Source: Glandiceps talaboti
Lineage: Eukaryota > Hemichordata > Enteropneusta > Spengelidae
Assembly: GCF_964340395.1 (NCBI RefSeq)
Contig: NC_135550.1
Span: forward strand, 9,264,864 to 9,328,863
Length of the DNA stretch: 64,000 nt
Direction: 5' to 3'
The number at the start of each line of letters is the position of its first letter. The stretch's first letter is position 1. Both the position numbers and the translations under genes were made by a program. This document shows positions 55,001 to 64,000 of this stretch, one piece after another. Below the pieces are notes generated by a model. The model made no database searches and had not been told where the DNA came from. It worked only from the letters and a program-made list of their open reading frames with translations.

Positions 55001-56375
55001 ATATTAAATCATACACAGTTGAACTTCCCCTATCTATGGTTAAATACTACAAGTGGCATTATTACATTAGCACCAGGACTATATAGCTAATTGCCTTCAA
55101 ATTGAAAATCTCCTGTGCAAGCAAAGCCAAGACACAGAGACTATTGGCCACCCAAAATACACACCTTATCTTTGGTAGCGGTGGTGGCTCAGGTATATCC
55201 TCTTCTTTACCATGAGTAGGGTTCAGTTTAAAATGTCTTGCCAATCCTGCCCTACCTATGTAAGATTTCTCACACTTAACACATTTGAACTTCTTTGGTC
55301 TCTCTGAACCAAAAGGATATTTGAAATTTTCCGACCTATCGGCATCATCTTCATCATCATCATCTGGTGTATAATCTGAGTAATCATCCTCAGTATCGCT
55401 ACTAACTGTAAGTGCACCAGTCCTCAGTGTTTTGTAATCCCTAACCCTGTATGATGGGGGTTTTGATACTCTACCTGACCGGGTCACAGCTCTGTGTGGC
55501 TTTTTCTTTTCGTCTGACTTAGAAGTTTTATTCTGATTGTGGTTCTTTTCTGATTTTGTGGACTGTTTTGTTGGGGTCATTACTGTCGTGGTTGTTTTGG
55601 TACTCGTCACTTTTGGCTGTGATAGAGTAGCATTTGTTATTGGAATATTTGGTGGAACTAGTGACGCTGACACTGTCGTGACTTTCTGTCTCGGCACAGC
55701 GAATCCTCTGGTAAATGAGGATATTGGTCCGAGAGGTGGCATATTTGAATGGATATTAGTAGTCTGTACACTTGTTATAGTTTTGTCACCATTCAGTTCC
55801 CCAATTATAGATCTATCTGGCACTTGTACTATAGTAATGTGTTGGTTGTTTTGTATGGCTGCCTGAACTTCTGCACTGTTTAAAATGTTCATTAGGGAAG
55901 GGTTGCTTTGGAGCTCACTGATGGTCATAGTTGAACTTGTAGTTGCTGCAGCAGCAGAATTGTCTATCAAATTTGCTATGCTACCCAGCAACATACTTGC
56001 CGGCATATTCACTGCCGCACTATCATTGCCATTTCCTAATGTCGACACATCGACTGCATCTGTACTTGCGATTGTTTGTGGTGCATGTACTGGTTGCACC
56101 GTCGTAACATTCTCAGAAGCTGGCGAAGCATCTGTTTCTGCTGGTGTTGCTTGTAATGTCACGTTGTCTACTGTCGGCAAGTTACTCTCATCCGAGACTG
56201 TTTGAAGATAAGCTGGAGTTTCATCGATGTCTGCGAAGGCCATCGATACGATATCTGTGGTTTCCTCTGCCGTCGTCTTCTCATGTTGATTAGCAACAAT
56301 GGTTTCGAAGCTGCCTTGTTCAGATAAAGAATTTGCAGCTCCTCCGACAACATCTACTTGCTGTCCATCCGCCAT
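50306..56375 (-). CDS. ZNF839: Zinc finger protein 839-like (single C2H2 finger)
   Basis: The function of this family is poorly known; it is probably nuclear. Five exons: 55165-56375, 53069-53336, 52319-52822, 51655-51744, 50306-51262. They join in phase to 1009 residues (human about 927). Residues 1-270 are Ser/Thr/Ala-rich with no domain seen. A basic stretch and a Ser/Asp acidic run follow. One C2H2 finger has Cys365, Cys368, His381 and His388 (FKCVKCEKSYIGRAGLARH). A Pro/Arg-rich linker (RRPGRPP) looks like an AT-hook. Exon 3 encodes the most conserved block (LVLPRLSKLVTVWEFLLMKV, KGRPSRPHF). The last exon has about seven near-tandem 10-11-residue TPKPDTQLHS-type repeats and a Thr/Gln-rich tail. 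The MADG start has a better context than the ATG three codons upstream (56384). Orthology rests on the domain layout and on its place next to CINP. Confidence 0.88.
51876..52080. repeat. GT/GTCT microsatellite in ZNF839 intron 3
   Basis: Mixed GTCT and GTGT runs end in an uninterrupted (GT)n of about 75 bp (52003-52078). Repeat B copy 3 follows directly. Confidence 0.95.
52081..52188. repeat. Dispersed repeat B, copy 3
   Basis: Very close to 12561-12665 (ACCACTAGTATG, CACCAGTGCAAGTAATCTC). It abuts the GT microsatellite, which may mark one end of the element. Confidence 0.75.
54008..54190. mobile_element. Hairpin MITE family A, copy 3 (ZNF839 intron 1)
   Basis: The left arm reads GTGATGCCTGAGTGC. 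The right arm, inverted, reads GTGATGCCGGAGTGC. GGGTACTCAGGGTA resembles the arms at 12.3 and 20.1 kb. It is more diverged than copy 1. Confidence 0.55.
54395..54600 (+). mobile_element. Possible degraded tRNA-derived SINE
   Basis: A box-A-like GTGGCCAAATAGTTAGC is followed about 45 bp later by a weak box-B-like GAGTCTGAGTCAAATC. A GGTTTTCCCAGGGTACCCTG tail-domain phrase of the kind common in invertebrate SINEs comes next. The match is weak. Confidence 0.3.
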
Positions 56376-56614
56376 GTTGAACATGATCTCGCAATGAATT
56401 CTGGGGGAAATAAATGTCGTCGCTAATGAAGAGATTAAAATCGGAAGTAGGGCCTTTGCGATGGATAATTTTCGTGACGGAATCGTATTTTCACCATTAA
56501 ACAAGACCATCGAACTAAAATGGTCACTTACTAAGAAAAAACAAAGGAAGACCATGGGGTAATAAAACCTGCCACATCTTTATTTATCTAAGATTCCCTT
56601 CCCACTTTAAGCAT

Positions 56615-56704
56615 CCTCCGATAGCTCAGTTGGCAGAGCGGTGGACTGTAGAGGTAATGATCACTGACATCCATAGGTCACTGGTTCAAATCCGGTTCGG
56701 AGGA
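56615..56704 (+). tRNA. tRNA-Tyr, anticodon GTA, with 17-nt intron
   Basis: The acceptor CCTCCGA pairs with TCGGAGG, discriminator A. The D arm is GCTC...GAGC. The anticodon stem GTGGA pairs with TCCAT across the intron at 56652-56668, which sits at the canonical position after base 37. The T arm is ACTGG-TTCAAAT-CCGGT. The mature length is 73 nt. A run of nine T (56714-56722) is the Pol III terminator. It lies 240 bp upstream of the ZNF839 start codon, divergent. Confidence 0.96.
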
Positions 56705-57529
56705 GAGGCTCAATTTTTTTTTCTTTTCCTCGTGAATACGATTTTCATCGGAGTGAATAGTTTCAAATTTGCATGTAATCTCTTTTCCCACTTTTTTGCA
56801 CCTTTTTTTTTGTACAAAAAAGACAAAAAATACATGTAAAATATTTACTCAATACATCATAATAACGTTTGCTACACCACATAAAAATAGTGTTCAAATT
56901 TGTACACTATTTTCAACTGGAACTCACTGTATTAAAATTATGTCTGCATTCACACTGTGTCGTAAAGTGCATGAGTATATTACGACAAGAAGTTTGAAAG
57001 CACAGTTTTTTTAATGGATCACACATACTACTTGTATACACAATTTATTTTTATTTGTTTCACTTCACACAAAGATAAAAACGTACCAAGATGAAGTTGA
57101 CAGGACTATGTTGATACCCGGCCCAAAATGAACCACTGTTTTCAATGCCTATACCACACGACCGGTCGTACGACCAAATTTTGGTCGTGGATAATAGTAG
57201 CATATACTAATACGAGTAATAGGGGCTACAGTAAGAAATACCCGGATGTTCGAATGATCTTGGACATAGGTCGTCTTCTTCTTTACTCATGTTACTTATC
57301 AGGAGTTATCATGAGTATGAATCTAAGACCAGACTAAAAATCAGATTCACATTGGAAGAACATATGATTATGAATCAAATCTCCTAATTATGAGGCTGGA
57401 ACTGGGGCTCAATATATTAGAAGAGTCTGTCTCATTAAGTATCTTCAATATGTGAACATGAATCTGAATCTGAGACTAGATTTATACTCTATCTTGATAA
57501 GAACATCAGTCCTAAATTTCAGTAATATT

Positions 57530-58350
57530 TTTTGACCGGTCGTATGGTCGTGGCAAGTATTTTTTCCAATAACTTTTCTCCCCGGTCGTATGGTCGTGAC
57601 AAATATTTTTTTTCACTGTCTTTTCTCCACGACCGGTCGTATGGTCGTGGCATGTATTTTTTCCAATGACTTTTCTCCACGACCGGTCGTATGGTCGTGG
57701 TATGTATTTTTTCCAATGACTTTTCTCCACGACCGGTCGTATGGTCGTGGCATGTATTTTTTCACCATCTTTTCTCCACGACCGGTCGTATGGTCGTGGC
57801 ATGTATTTTTCCAATGACTTTTCTCCACGACCGGTCGTATGGTCGTGGCACGTGTTTTTTCCAATGACTTTTCTCCACGACCGGTCGTATGGTCGTGGCA
57901 TGTATTTTTTCCAACGACTTTTCTCCACGACCGGTCGTATGGTCGTGGCATGTATTTTTTCACCATCTTTTCTCCACGACCGGTCGTATGGTCGTGGCAT
58001 GTATTTTTTCCAATGACTTTTCTCCACGATCGGTCGTATGGTCGTGGTATGTATTTTTTCACCATCTTTTCTCCACGACCGGTCGTATGGTCGTGGCATG
58101 TATTTTTTCCAACGACTTTTCTCCACGACCGGTCGTATGGTCGTGGCATGTATTTTTTCACCATCTTTTCTCCACGACCGGTCGTATGGTCGTGGCATGT
58201 ATTTTTTCCAATGACTTTTCTCCACGACCGGTCGTATGGTCGTGGCATGTGTTTTTTCCAATGACTTTTCTCCACGACCGGTCGTATGGTCGTGGCATGT
58301 GTTTTTTCACCATCTTTTCTCCACGACCGATCGTATGGTCGTGGCATCCA
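57530..58350 (+). repeat. Left array: about 17 copies of a 49-50-bp palindrome-bearing unit
   Basis: The core CCACGACCGGTCGTATGGTCG recurs at 49-50-bp steps (for example 57631, 57681, 57731, 57780, 57829). It contains the perfect palindrome ACGACCGGTCGT and an alternative stem CCACGACC/GGTCGTGG. Units come in two versions that differ in the spacer, one with CCAATGAC or CCAACGAC and one with CACCATC, partly alternating. All frames on both strands tend to stay open, giving spurious 140-290-codon frames. Confidence 0.95.
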
Positions 58351-59713
58351 TTTTGGGCCAAGCGACGTAATATTGGCCCTAATTTTACATAAGTCATAAA
58401 TATGATTGAAGTTTAGGATGATCGAGAATAGCTGACAAGTGTATACGGACTTTGATCGATACTTGTACACCTTTGCCAACACCTTCGCCACCTCTTACTA
58501 TAAGAAACGTAATTCATTTGTTTTAGTTCGCAAGAGGAAATGGGAACATGAACGATTTGTCCTATTGCAACGCTTACTATTTCATGCACCATTTACATCG
58601 TCATTGGTATGCAAACTAAACTAGAAAAATTCATTCAAAGTTTAAAGAGTTTTATTAACTCTGCAAAACATTCTTTCAACGGGAAATTGTATTTACCAGT
58701 CTTCGTGCTTTCTATAGAGTCTTCACGCTGTTTCTGTGGTTTAATTCGCCCGTTTCCGCATATCGACACTCAGTTACTTAAAACAGGCACTGCACAATGA
58801 CCTTGACTGCTTTCACGTGTTTCAAATATCACGTGAAAAAATGTACAAATCTCTCCAAAATAACTAAAACCATTGCTGAATAATTAATTTTGACGATCGG
58901 TCTTTTTGTTTTCACCTCAATAAACGGATCCGACCAGGCTGTCGTCGAGACCTGAGTTGACCTCAAATGCGTGACATCGCACCGGTAATTTCCGGATTGT
59001 CGTTCGTGTAAGTTTCACGATATGTCGGGCCCACCCCAACATGACATGCAGCACGGCCTAGTTTTGAACCTTTTTGACAACTCCTTTTCCACATAAATTC
59101 TGTTAAAATCAATTAGGGTGACGACCATACAAGAGTCACATGACATGTCGTACACGCAGTGTTGTTTATCTCTCTGCTGTTCGATGTGTCCCAAGAGCGA
59201 ACCCGTGTCGACTTTGGATTCAAAAAAATGTTACGTATAAATCCGAGAAATTTTAGGTACATGTTCATGTAAGTAATTTTAGTAATGTAACAAGTAGAAA
59301 GTCCGAGCCCGGGCCGATTCCAGTTCGTCGAATACTACACGATCATTTCTGGTCGTGACAACTACCGCCAAAGGAAGTCTCTATCAATTTGAGAAATTCG
59401 GCAAAAAGACTTCTTTTTAGGTGTTGATGAATCCATAATAAAATAAGGTTTTTATAGCAATCACATGGTTGTTTTTGTCACTCATTTATTGCTGAACATT
59501 CCATTCAGGCGATGCCATCTTGTGCTGGATAATACTTCACGTACTCCAGTTGTGTTCCAAACCGAAGGTGTCGGCCTACAAAGCATGTAACCTGCAAAAT
59601 TTAACCTGGAGGTCAAGATTCAAGTTCGCAGCTGTGGGTAATGGACATTGAACCGATTCAAGTTCAAGTTCGATTCGGTTTTAAGTCGGTTTTTCCTGTC
59701 CTAACTACGACAA

Positions 59714-61526
59714 GTTAGATCGTCTAAATATAAAATGTAGAACGATATTTAGATCGTCTAAATGTAAAATGTAGAGCGATATTTAGATCGTCTAAATATA
59801 AAATGTAGAACGATATTAAATCGTTTAAATAATGGATGGTTTATCAAGTTTAGATAACGATATTTAGATCGTCTAAATATAAAATGTAGAACGATATTTA
59901 GATCGTCTAAATATAAAATGTAGAGCGATATTTAGATCGTCTTAATATAAAATATAGAGCGATATTCAGATCGTATAAATAGTGGATACTTTATAAAAGT
60001 TTAGATAACGATATTTGTATCGTATAAATATAAAATGTAGAACGATAATTTAGATCGTTTAAATAGTGGATGGTTTATCAAGTTTAGATAACGATGTTTA
60101 GATCGTCTAAATATAAAATGTAGAGCGATATTCAGATCGTATAAATAGTGGATACTTTATAAAAGTTTAGATAACGATATTTAGATCGTCTAAATATAAA
60201 ATGTAGAACGATATTTAGATCGTCTAAATGTAAAATGTAGAGCGATATTTAGATCGTCTAAATATAAAATGTAGAACGATATTTAGATCGTTTAAATAAT
60301 GGATGGTTTATCAAGTTTAGATAACGATATTTAGATCGTCTAAATATAAAATGTAGAACGATATTTAGATCGTCTAAATATAAAATGTAGAGCGATATTT
60401 AGATCGTCTTAATATAAAATATAGAGTGATATTCAGATCGTATAAATAGTGGATACTTTATAAAAGTTTAGATAACGATATTTGTATCGTATAAATATAA
60501 AATGTAGAACGATAATTTAGATCGTTTAAATAGTGGATGGTTTATCAAGTTTAGATAACGATGTTTAGATCGTCTAAATATAAAATGTAGAGCGATATTC
60601 AGATCGTATAAATAGTGGATACTTTATAAAAGTTTAGATAACGATATTTAGATCGTCTAAATATAAAATGTAGAACGATATTTAGATCGTCTAAATGTAA
60701 AATGTAGAGCGATATTTAGATCGTCTAAATATAAAATGTAGAACGATATTTAGATCGTTTAAATAATGGATGGTTTATCAAGTTTAGATAACGATATTTA
60801 GATCGTCTAAATATAAAATGTAGAACGATATTTAGATCGTCTAAATGTAAAATGTAGAGCGATATTTAGATCGTCTAAATATAAAATGTAGAGCGATATT
60901 CAGATCGTATAAATAGTGGATACTTTATAAAAGTTTAGATAACGATATTTGTATCGTATAAATATAAAATGTAGAACGATAATTTAGATCGTTTAAATAG
61001 TGGATGGTTTATCAAGTTTAGATAACGATGTTTAGATCGTCTAAATATAAAATGTAGAGCGATATTCAGATCGTATAAATAGTGGATACTTTATAAAAGT
61101 TTAGATAACGATATTTAGATCGTCTAAATATAAAATGTAGAACGATATTTAGATCGTCTAAATGTAAAATGTAGAGCGATATTTAGATCGTATGAATAGC
61201 CGATAGTTTTCAGTATAAAGTTTAGATAACGATATTTAGATCGTCTAAATGTAAAATGTAGAACGATATAGATCGTATAAATAGTGGATACTTTATAAAA
61301 GTTTAGATAACGATATTTATATCGTCTAAATATAAAATGTAGAACGATACATATCGTCTAAATAAAGTTTAGATAACGATATTTAGATCGTCTAGATATA
61401 AAATGTAGAACGATATAGATCGTCTAAATAGTGGATGGTTTATAAAGTTTAGATAACGATATTTAGATCGTCTGTAGAACGATATTTAGATCGTATATAT
61501 AGTGGATAGTTTATAAAGTTTTAGAT
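59714..61526. repeat. Central satellite with 467-bp higher-order period
   Basis: The basic unit is about 33 bp, of the type TTTAGATCGTCTAAATATA followed by AAATGTAGAACGATA. Markers show the longer period: AGTGGATACT occurs at 59981, 60448 and 60915, and a second set at 60147, 60614 and 61081, all exactly 467 bp apart. The 3' end decays into shorter, irregular units. Confidence 0.95.
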
Positions 61527-61919
61527 TTAGAGTAAGATCATAATGGTTAACTTAGCTTTCTAATTTCTAACTTAAAAACTTTAGATTTAGATTTAGACAC
61601 TTCTAATTTATCTTTCTAAACTTCTAGCTAAACTTTCTAAACTGGCTAATACACAATTCCGCACCTTGCTGCAGTATACTTAACATTTTAGAAGCGTCAT
61701 GTCATCTCATCGTGGACGTATACAGAATCAAAAATATAAATTAGATCAAAGGCAAATTAAGTTCAAACTGACATTTTAAGATACACAAATATTTGCATAT
61801 TAAAAGGAATCGTGAAAAACCACATCACGTATTCAAACATGGTATTTAAAAATGGGAGCTACGATCGTACAAAGGTCGTGGGGGAAAGAGTGCAAAAATA
61901 TTTCTTCATCACTGTCCCA

Positions 61920-62390
61920 TGGTCGTGGAAAAAAGACAGTAAAGAAATACATACCACGACCATACGACCGGTCGTGGAGAAAAGACAGTGAAATAATACA
62001 TGCCACGACCATACGACCGGTCGTAGAGAAAACTCATTGGAAAAAATACATGCCACGACCATACGACCGGTCGTGGAGAAAAGTCATTGGAAAAAATACA
62101 TGCCACGACCATACGACCGGTCGTGGAGAAAAGATGGTGAAAAAATACATGCCACGACCATACGACCGGTCGTGGAGAAAAGATGGTGAAAAAACACATG
62201 CCACGACCATACGACCGGTCTTGGAGAAAAGTCATTGGAAAAAACACATGCCACGACCATACGACCGGTCTTGGAGAAAAGTCATTGGAAAAAATACATG
62301 CCACGACCATACGACCGGTCGTGGAGAAAAGACAGTGATAAAATACATACCACGAACAACATACGACCGGTCGTGGAGAAGATAGAATAA
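61920..62390 (-). repeat. Right array: about 9 inverted copies of the 50-bp unit
   Basis: The same unit as the left array in reverse orientation, with cores near 61967, 62017, 62066, 62116, 62164, 62213, 62263, 62312 and 62365. Both spacer versions are present. Confidence 0.95.
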
Positions 62391-62550
62391 ATTTATTGTC
62401 CGAGGTCAAACGAACATCCGGGTATTTATTACTGTAGCCCTGTGTATTATATGATACTAAACATCCACGACCGAAATCTGGTCGTACGACCGGTCGTGTA
62501 GCGTAGGCATTGAAAACAGTGGTTCATTTTGGGCCGCATATGACTATGTT

Positions 62551-63410
62551 CAATGCACTGATGTGGATGCAATAGAGAAGTCAGGAATAAGGTATGTGAT
62601 AGTCAAGAATGAAATGCATGATAATTATATTCCTATTTTAGTGTCAGCTCCAGGCCTGATGTGTTGATATTCAAATCTAGTTTTTTGGGGTGTACTTTTG
62701 TAAAGTGTACTTTTTCGTTTTTGCATGGTTTACAGTAATGAACTATTAAATTTTGTATATTTTTATCAAATATTTTATAAATATATGAACATATCAGAAT
62801 TGCACTTGATAAGGCCAACCATCCAAGAGCGACACAACCACAACTTCAATAAACTTGTAAAACGAATGCATTACTATTAAACAAAGTAGCATCATACCTT
62901 TCTGAACTCCTACCAAGTGTAATGATACTAACTGCTCAACACAGGGTTCAAAGTCCACATTCCGATAGCACACATCCTATCCTTCAGATACAGGGCATCA
63001 GCCATTGCAAATAGTCCATCAATCTATTAACACAATCTTTCTACTCTTTTTGATGTTCCATTGGTTTCTGGTTTTTAGATTTGTTGTATCTGTACGTGTA
63101 TGCGTGTAATTGATTTGTTATATTTTATTGCAATTGAATAGAAAACCATTCTAGGGATGCATTGTTGGTAATAAATACATTCAAATATTTTAATGAATAT
63201 TAAATAAATAAATAAATAAATAAATGAATGATTAAAAAATAAATTAATCAATAAATTAATAAAAAATAAATAAACATGACTCATTCAACCAAGTATTACA
63301 ATTTCTAGTCTTAACCCATTTGTCTAATATGTGTGTCATGTCAAAACTTTGTTATAAACTGTTTATATGACAGTTATTGCATGTTTATTTGAAGGGAAAA
63401 GAACACCTTA
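62551..63410. other. Spacer right of the foldback element
   Basis: AT-rich unique sequence with an AAAT-type microsatellite at about 63200-63235. No gene was recognised. Confidence 0.5.
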
Positions 63411-63738
63411 TGAATTCACTATGTTTAATAAAAACATAGATGTTAAATGAGATGAATTGTGTTGGTTTCATTCTCTTTCAGTGAATGTACAGAACTGGTA
63501 TTGATCTGAACTCAAGTATAGTAGTGATGTATAGGTATTGTTGTGGAACATGTTAAACATATTGTTTTGCTATTCAGTTACAATAACAATAGAAATAGTC
63601 AACAATATGTTTAACAATAGTTCCTTACCAAGGCCTGTACATCACTTCCGCTTTTAGTTCTAAACAATGCCAGCTCCATACTGATAAGTGAAAGTGAATG
63701 AAACCAACACAAAGTTTTTATAAAACATAGTGAATTCA
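63411..63738. mobile_element. Hairpin element, about 328 bp
   Basis: The arms read TGAATTCACTATGTTT and, inverted, GTGAATTCACTATGTTTT. Further inverted pairs are GTGTTGGTTTCATTC, GTGATGTA and AACATATTGTT, meeting near 63575. Arm length is about 150 bp with indels. No clear target duplication. Confidence 0.75.
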
Positions 63739-64000
63739 CAATCTATCCTATCTCTTTAATAAGTTGAGAAGCTTTCACAGAAATGTTCACTACCGTCAGA
63801 GAATAGCCAATTTATAGGACAGGATCGTCTCAAGACTTGTCTTTACAAGTTGTCATCATTTCAAGATTATATCTGCATCACAAAAGGCAACCATCACTTA
63901 TCAATGAAATCGACTACATGCCAGGAATATAACTCGTTTGTTTTTTGCCACTGTCATAACATTCATTTGTTCCAAGCACTTGCGCTTTAGGCAATTTTGG

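Larger units (their letters stand above)
57113..62541. mobile_element. 5.4-kb non-autonomous foldback DNA transposon with palindromic tandem arrays in its inverted termini
   Basis: The outer 145 bp at the left (57113-57258) match the inverted outer 145 bp at the right (62396-62541). Shared phrases include GGCCCAAAATGAACC, CACGACCGGTCGTACGACC and AAATACCCGGATGTTCG. GACTATGTT flanks both sides (57104-57112 and 62542-62550), a likely 9-bp target duplication; the terminal base is ambiguous by one. Inside the termini are inverted arrays of a roughly 50-bp unit, and the centre holds a second satellite. The remaining unique sequence (58380-59700, 61530-61850) has no open frame above about 65 codons resembling a transposase. 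Long inverted termini with internal tandem repeats and a 9-bp duplication fit Mutator-like/Foldback elements; the class is inferred. Confidence 0.8.

Noticed and set aside
57530-58350. CRISPR-like regular array
   Set aside because: The spacers are not unique; only two spacer versions recur, and the setting is an animal genome inside inverted transposon ends.
57512-58491. Long open frames (up to 292 codons, both strands) reading PRPYDRSWRK-type repeats
   Set aside because: They arise because the 49-50-bp unit lacks stops in most frames. The frame changes from unit to unit, the opposite strand is equally open, and the same happens in the inverted array at 61852-62409.

Overview
This is a stretch of an animal nuclear genome. 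Genes are split into many short exons with GT/AG introns of about 0.2-2 kb, the base composition is AT-rich, and there are many microsatellites, poly-G/C runs and small inverted-repeat transposons. The proteins are closest to bilaterian/vertebrate families. Gene structure and repeat style suggest an invertebrate, perhaps a non-vertebrate deuterostome or a lophotrochozoan, but the species cannot be settled from the sequence alone.

Layout. About 7.4-23.9 kb (minus) is NEK9, a NIMA-family kinase with an RCC1 propeller; 18 coding exons were traced and the C-terminal end was not found. 27.5-31.7 kb (minus) is TMED10 (p24 cargo receptor), complete in 5 exons, with a selenocysteine tRNA gene on the opposite strand inside its third intron. 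33.2-35.3 kb (plus) is MRPL33, complete, with a 19-nt coding microexon. 36.7-41.5 kb (minus) is RBKS (ribokinase), complete in 8 exons. 41.7-44.5 kb (plus) is CINP, complete in 5 exons. 50.3-56.4 kb (minus) is a ZNF839 orthologue, complete in 5 exons. A tRNA-Tyr gene with a 17-nt intron lies 240 bp upstream of the ZNF839 start. TMED10/MRPL33 and RBKS/CINP are head-to-head pairs. The RBKS/CINP start codons are separated by only 150 bp, and that spacer holds a ZNF143-like site.

From 57.1 to 62.5 kb lies a 5.4-kb foldback element flanked by a 9-bp direct repeat. Its long inverted termini carry tandem arrays of a roughly 50-bp palindrome-bearing unit (about 17 copies on the left, 9 inverted copies on the right). 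Its centre holds a separate satellite with a 467-bp higher-order period. No transposase is visible. Smaller hairpin elements are scattered through introns and spacers; one at 49.2 kb has a perfect 9-bp target duplication.

The genes are housekeeping genes of different pathways (mitosis, ER-Golgi transport, mitochondrial translation, ribose use, genome maintenance), not one pathway. Their order matters more. From memory of the human map, NEK9/TMED10 and CINP/ZNF839 are neighbour pairs on 14q, and MRPL33/RBKS are neighbours on 2p23. The window therefore appears to join three conserved microsynteny blocks. A second theme is short duplications of exon edges into the adjoining intron or UTR, in NEK9 (twice), MRPL33 and ZNF839.
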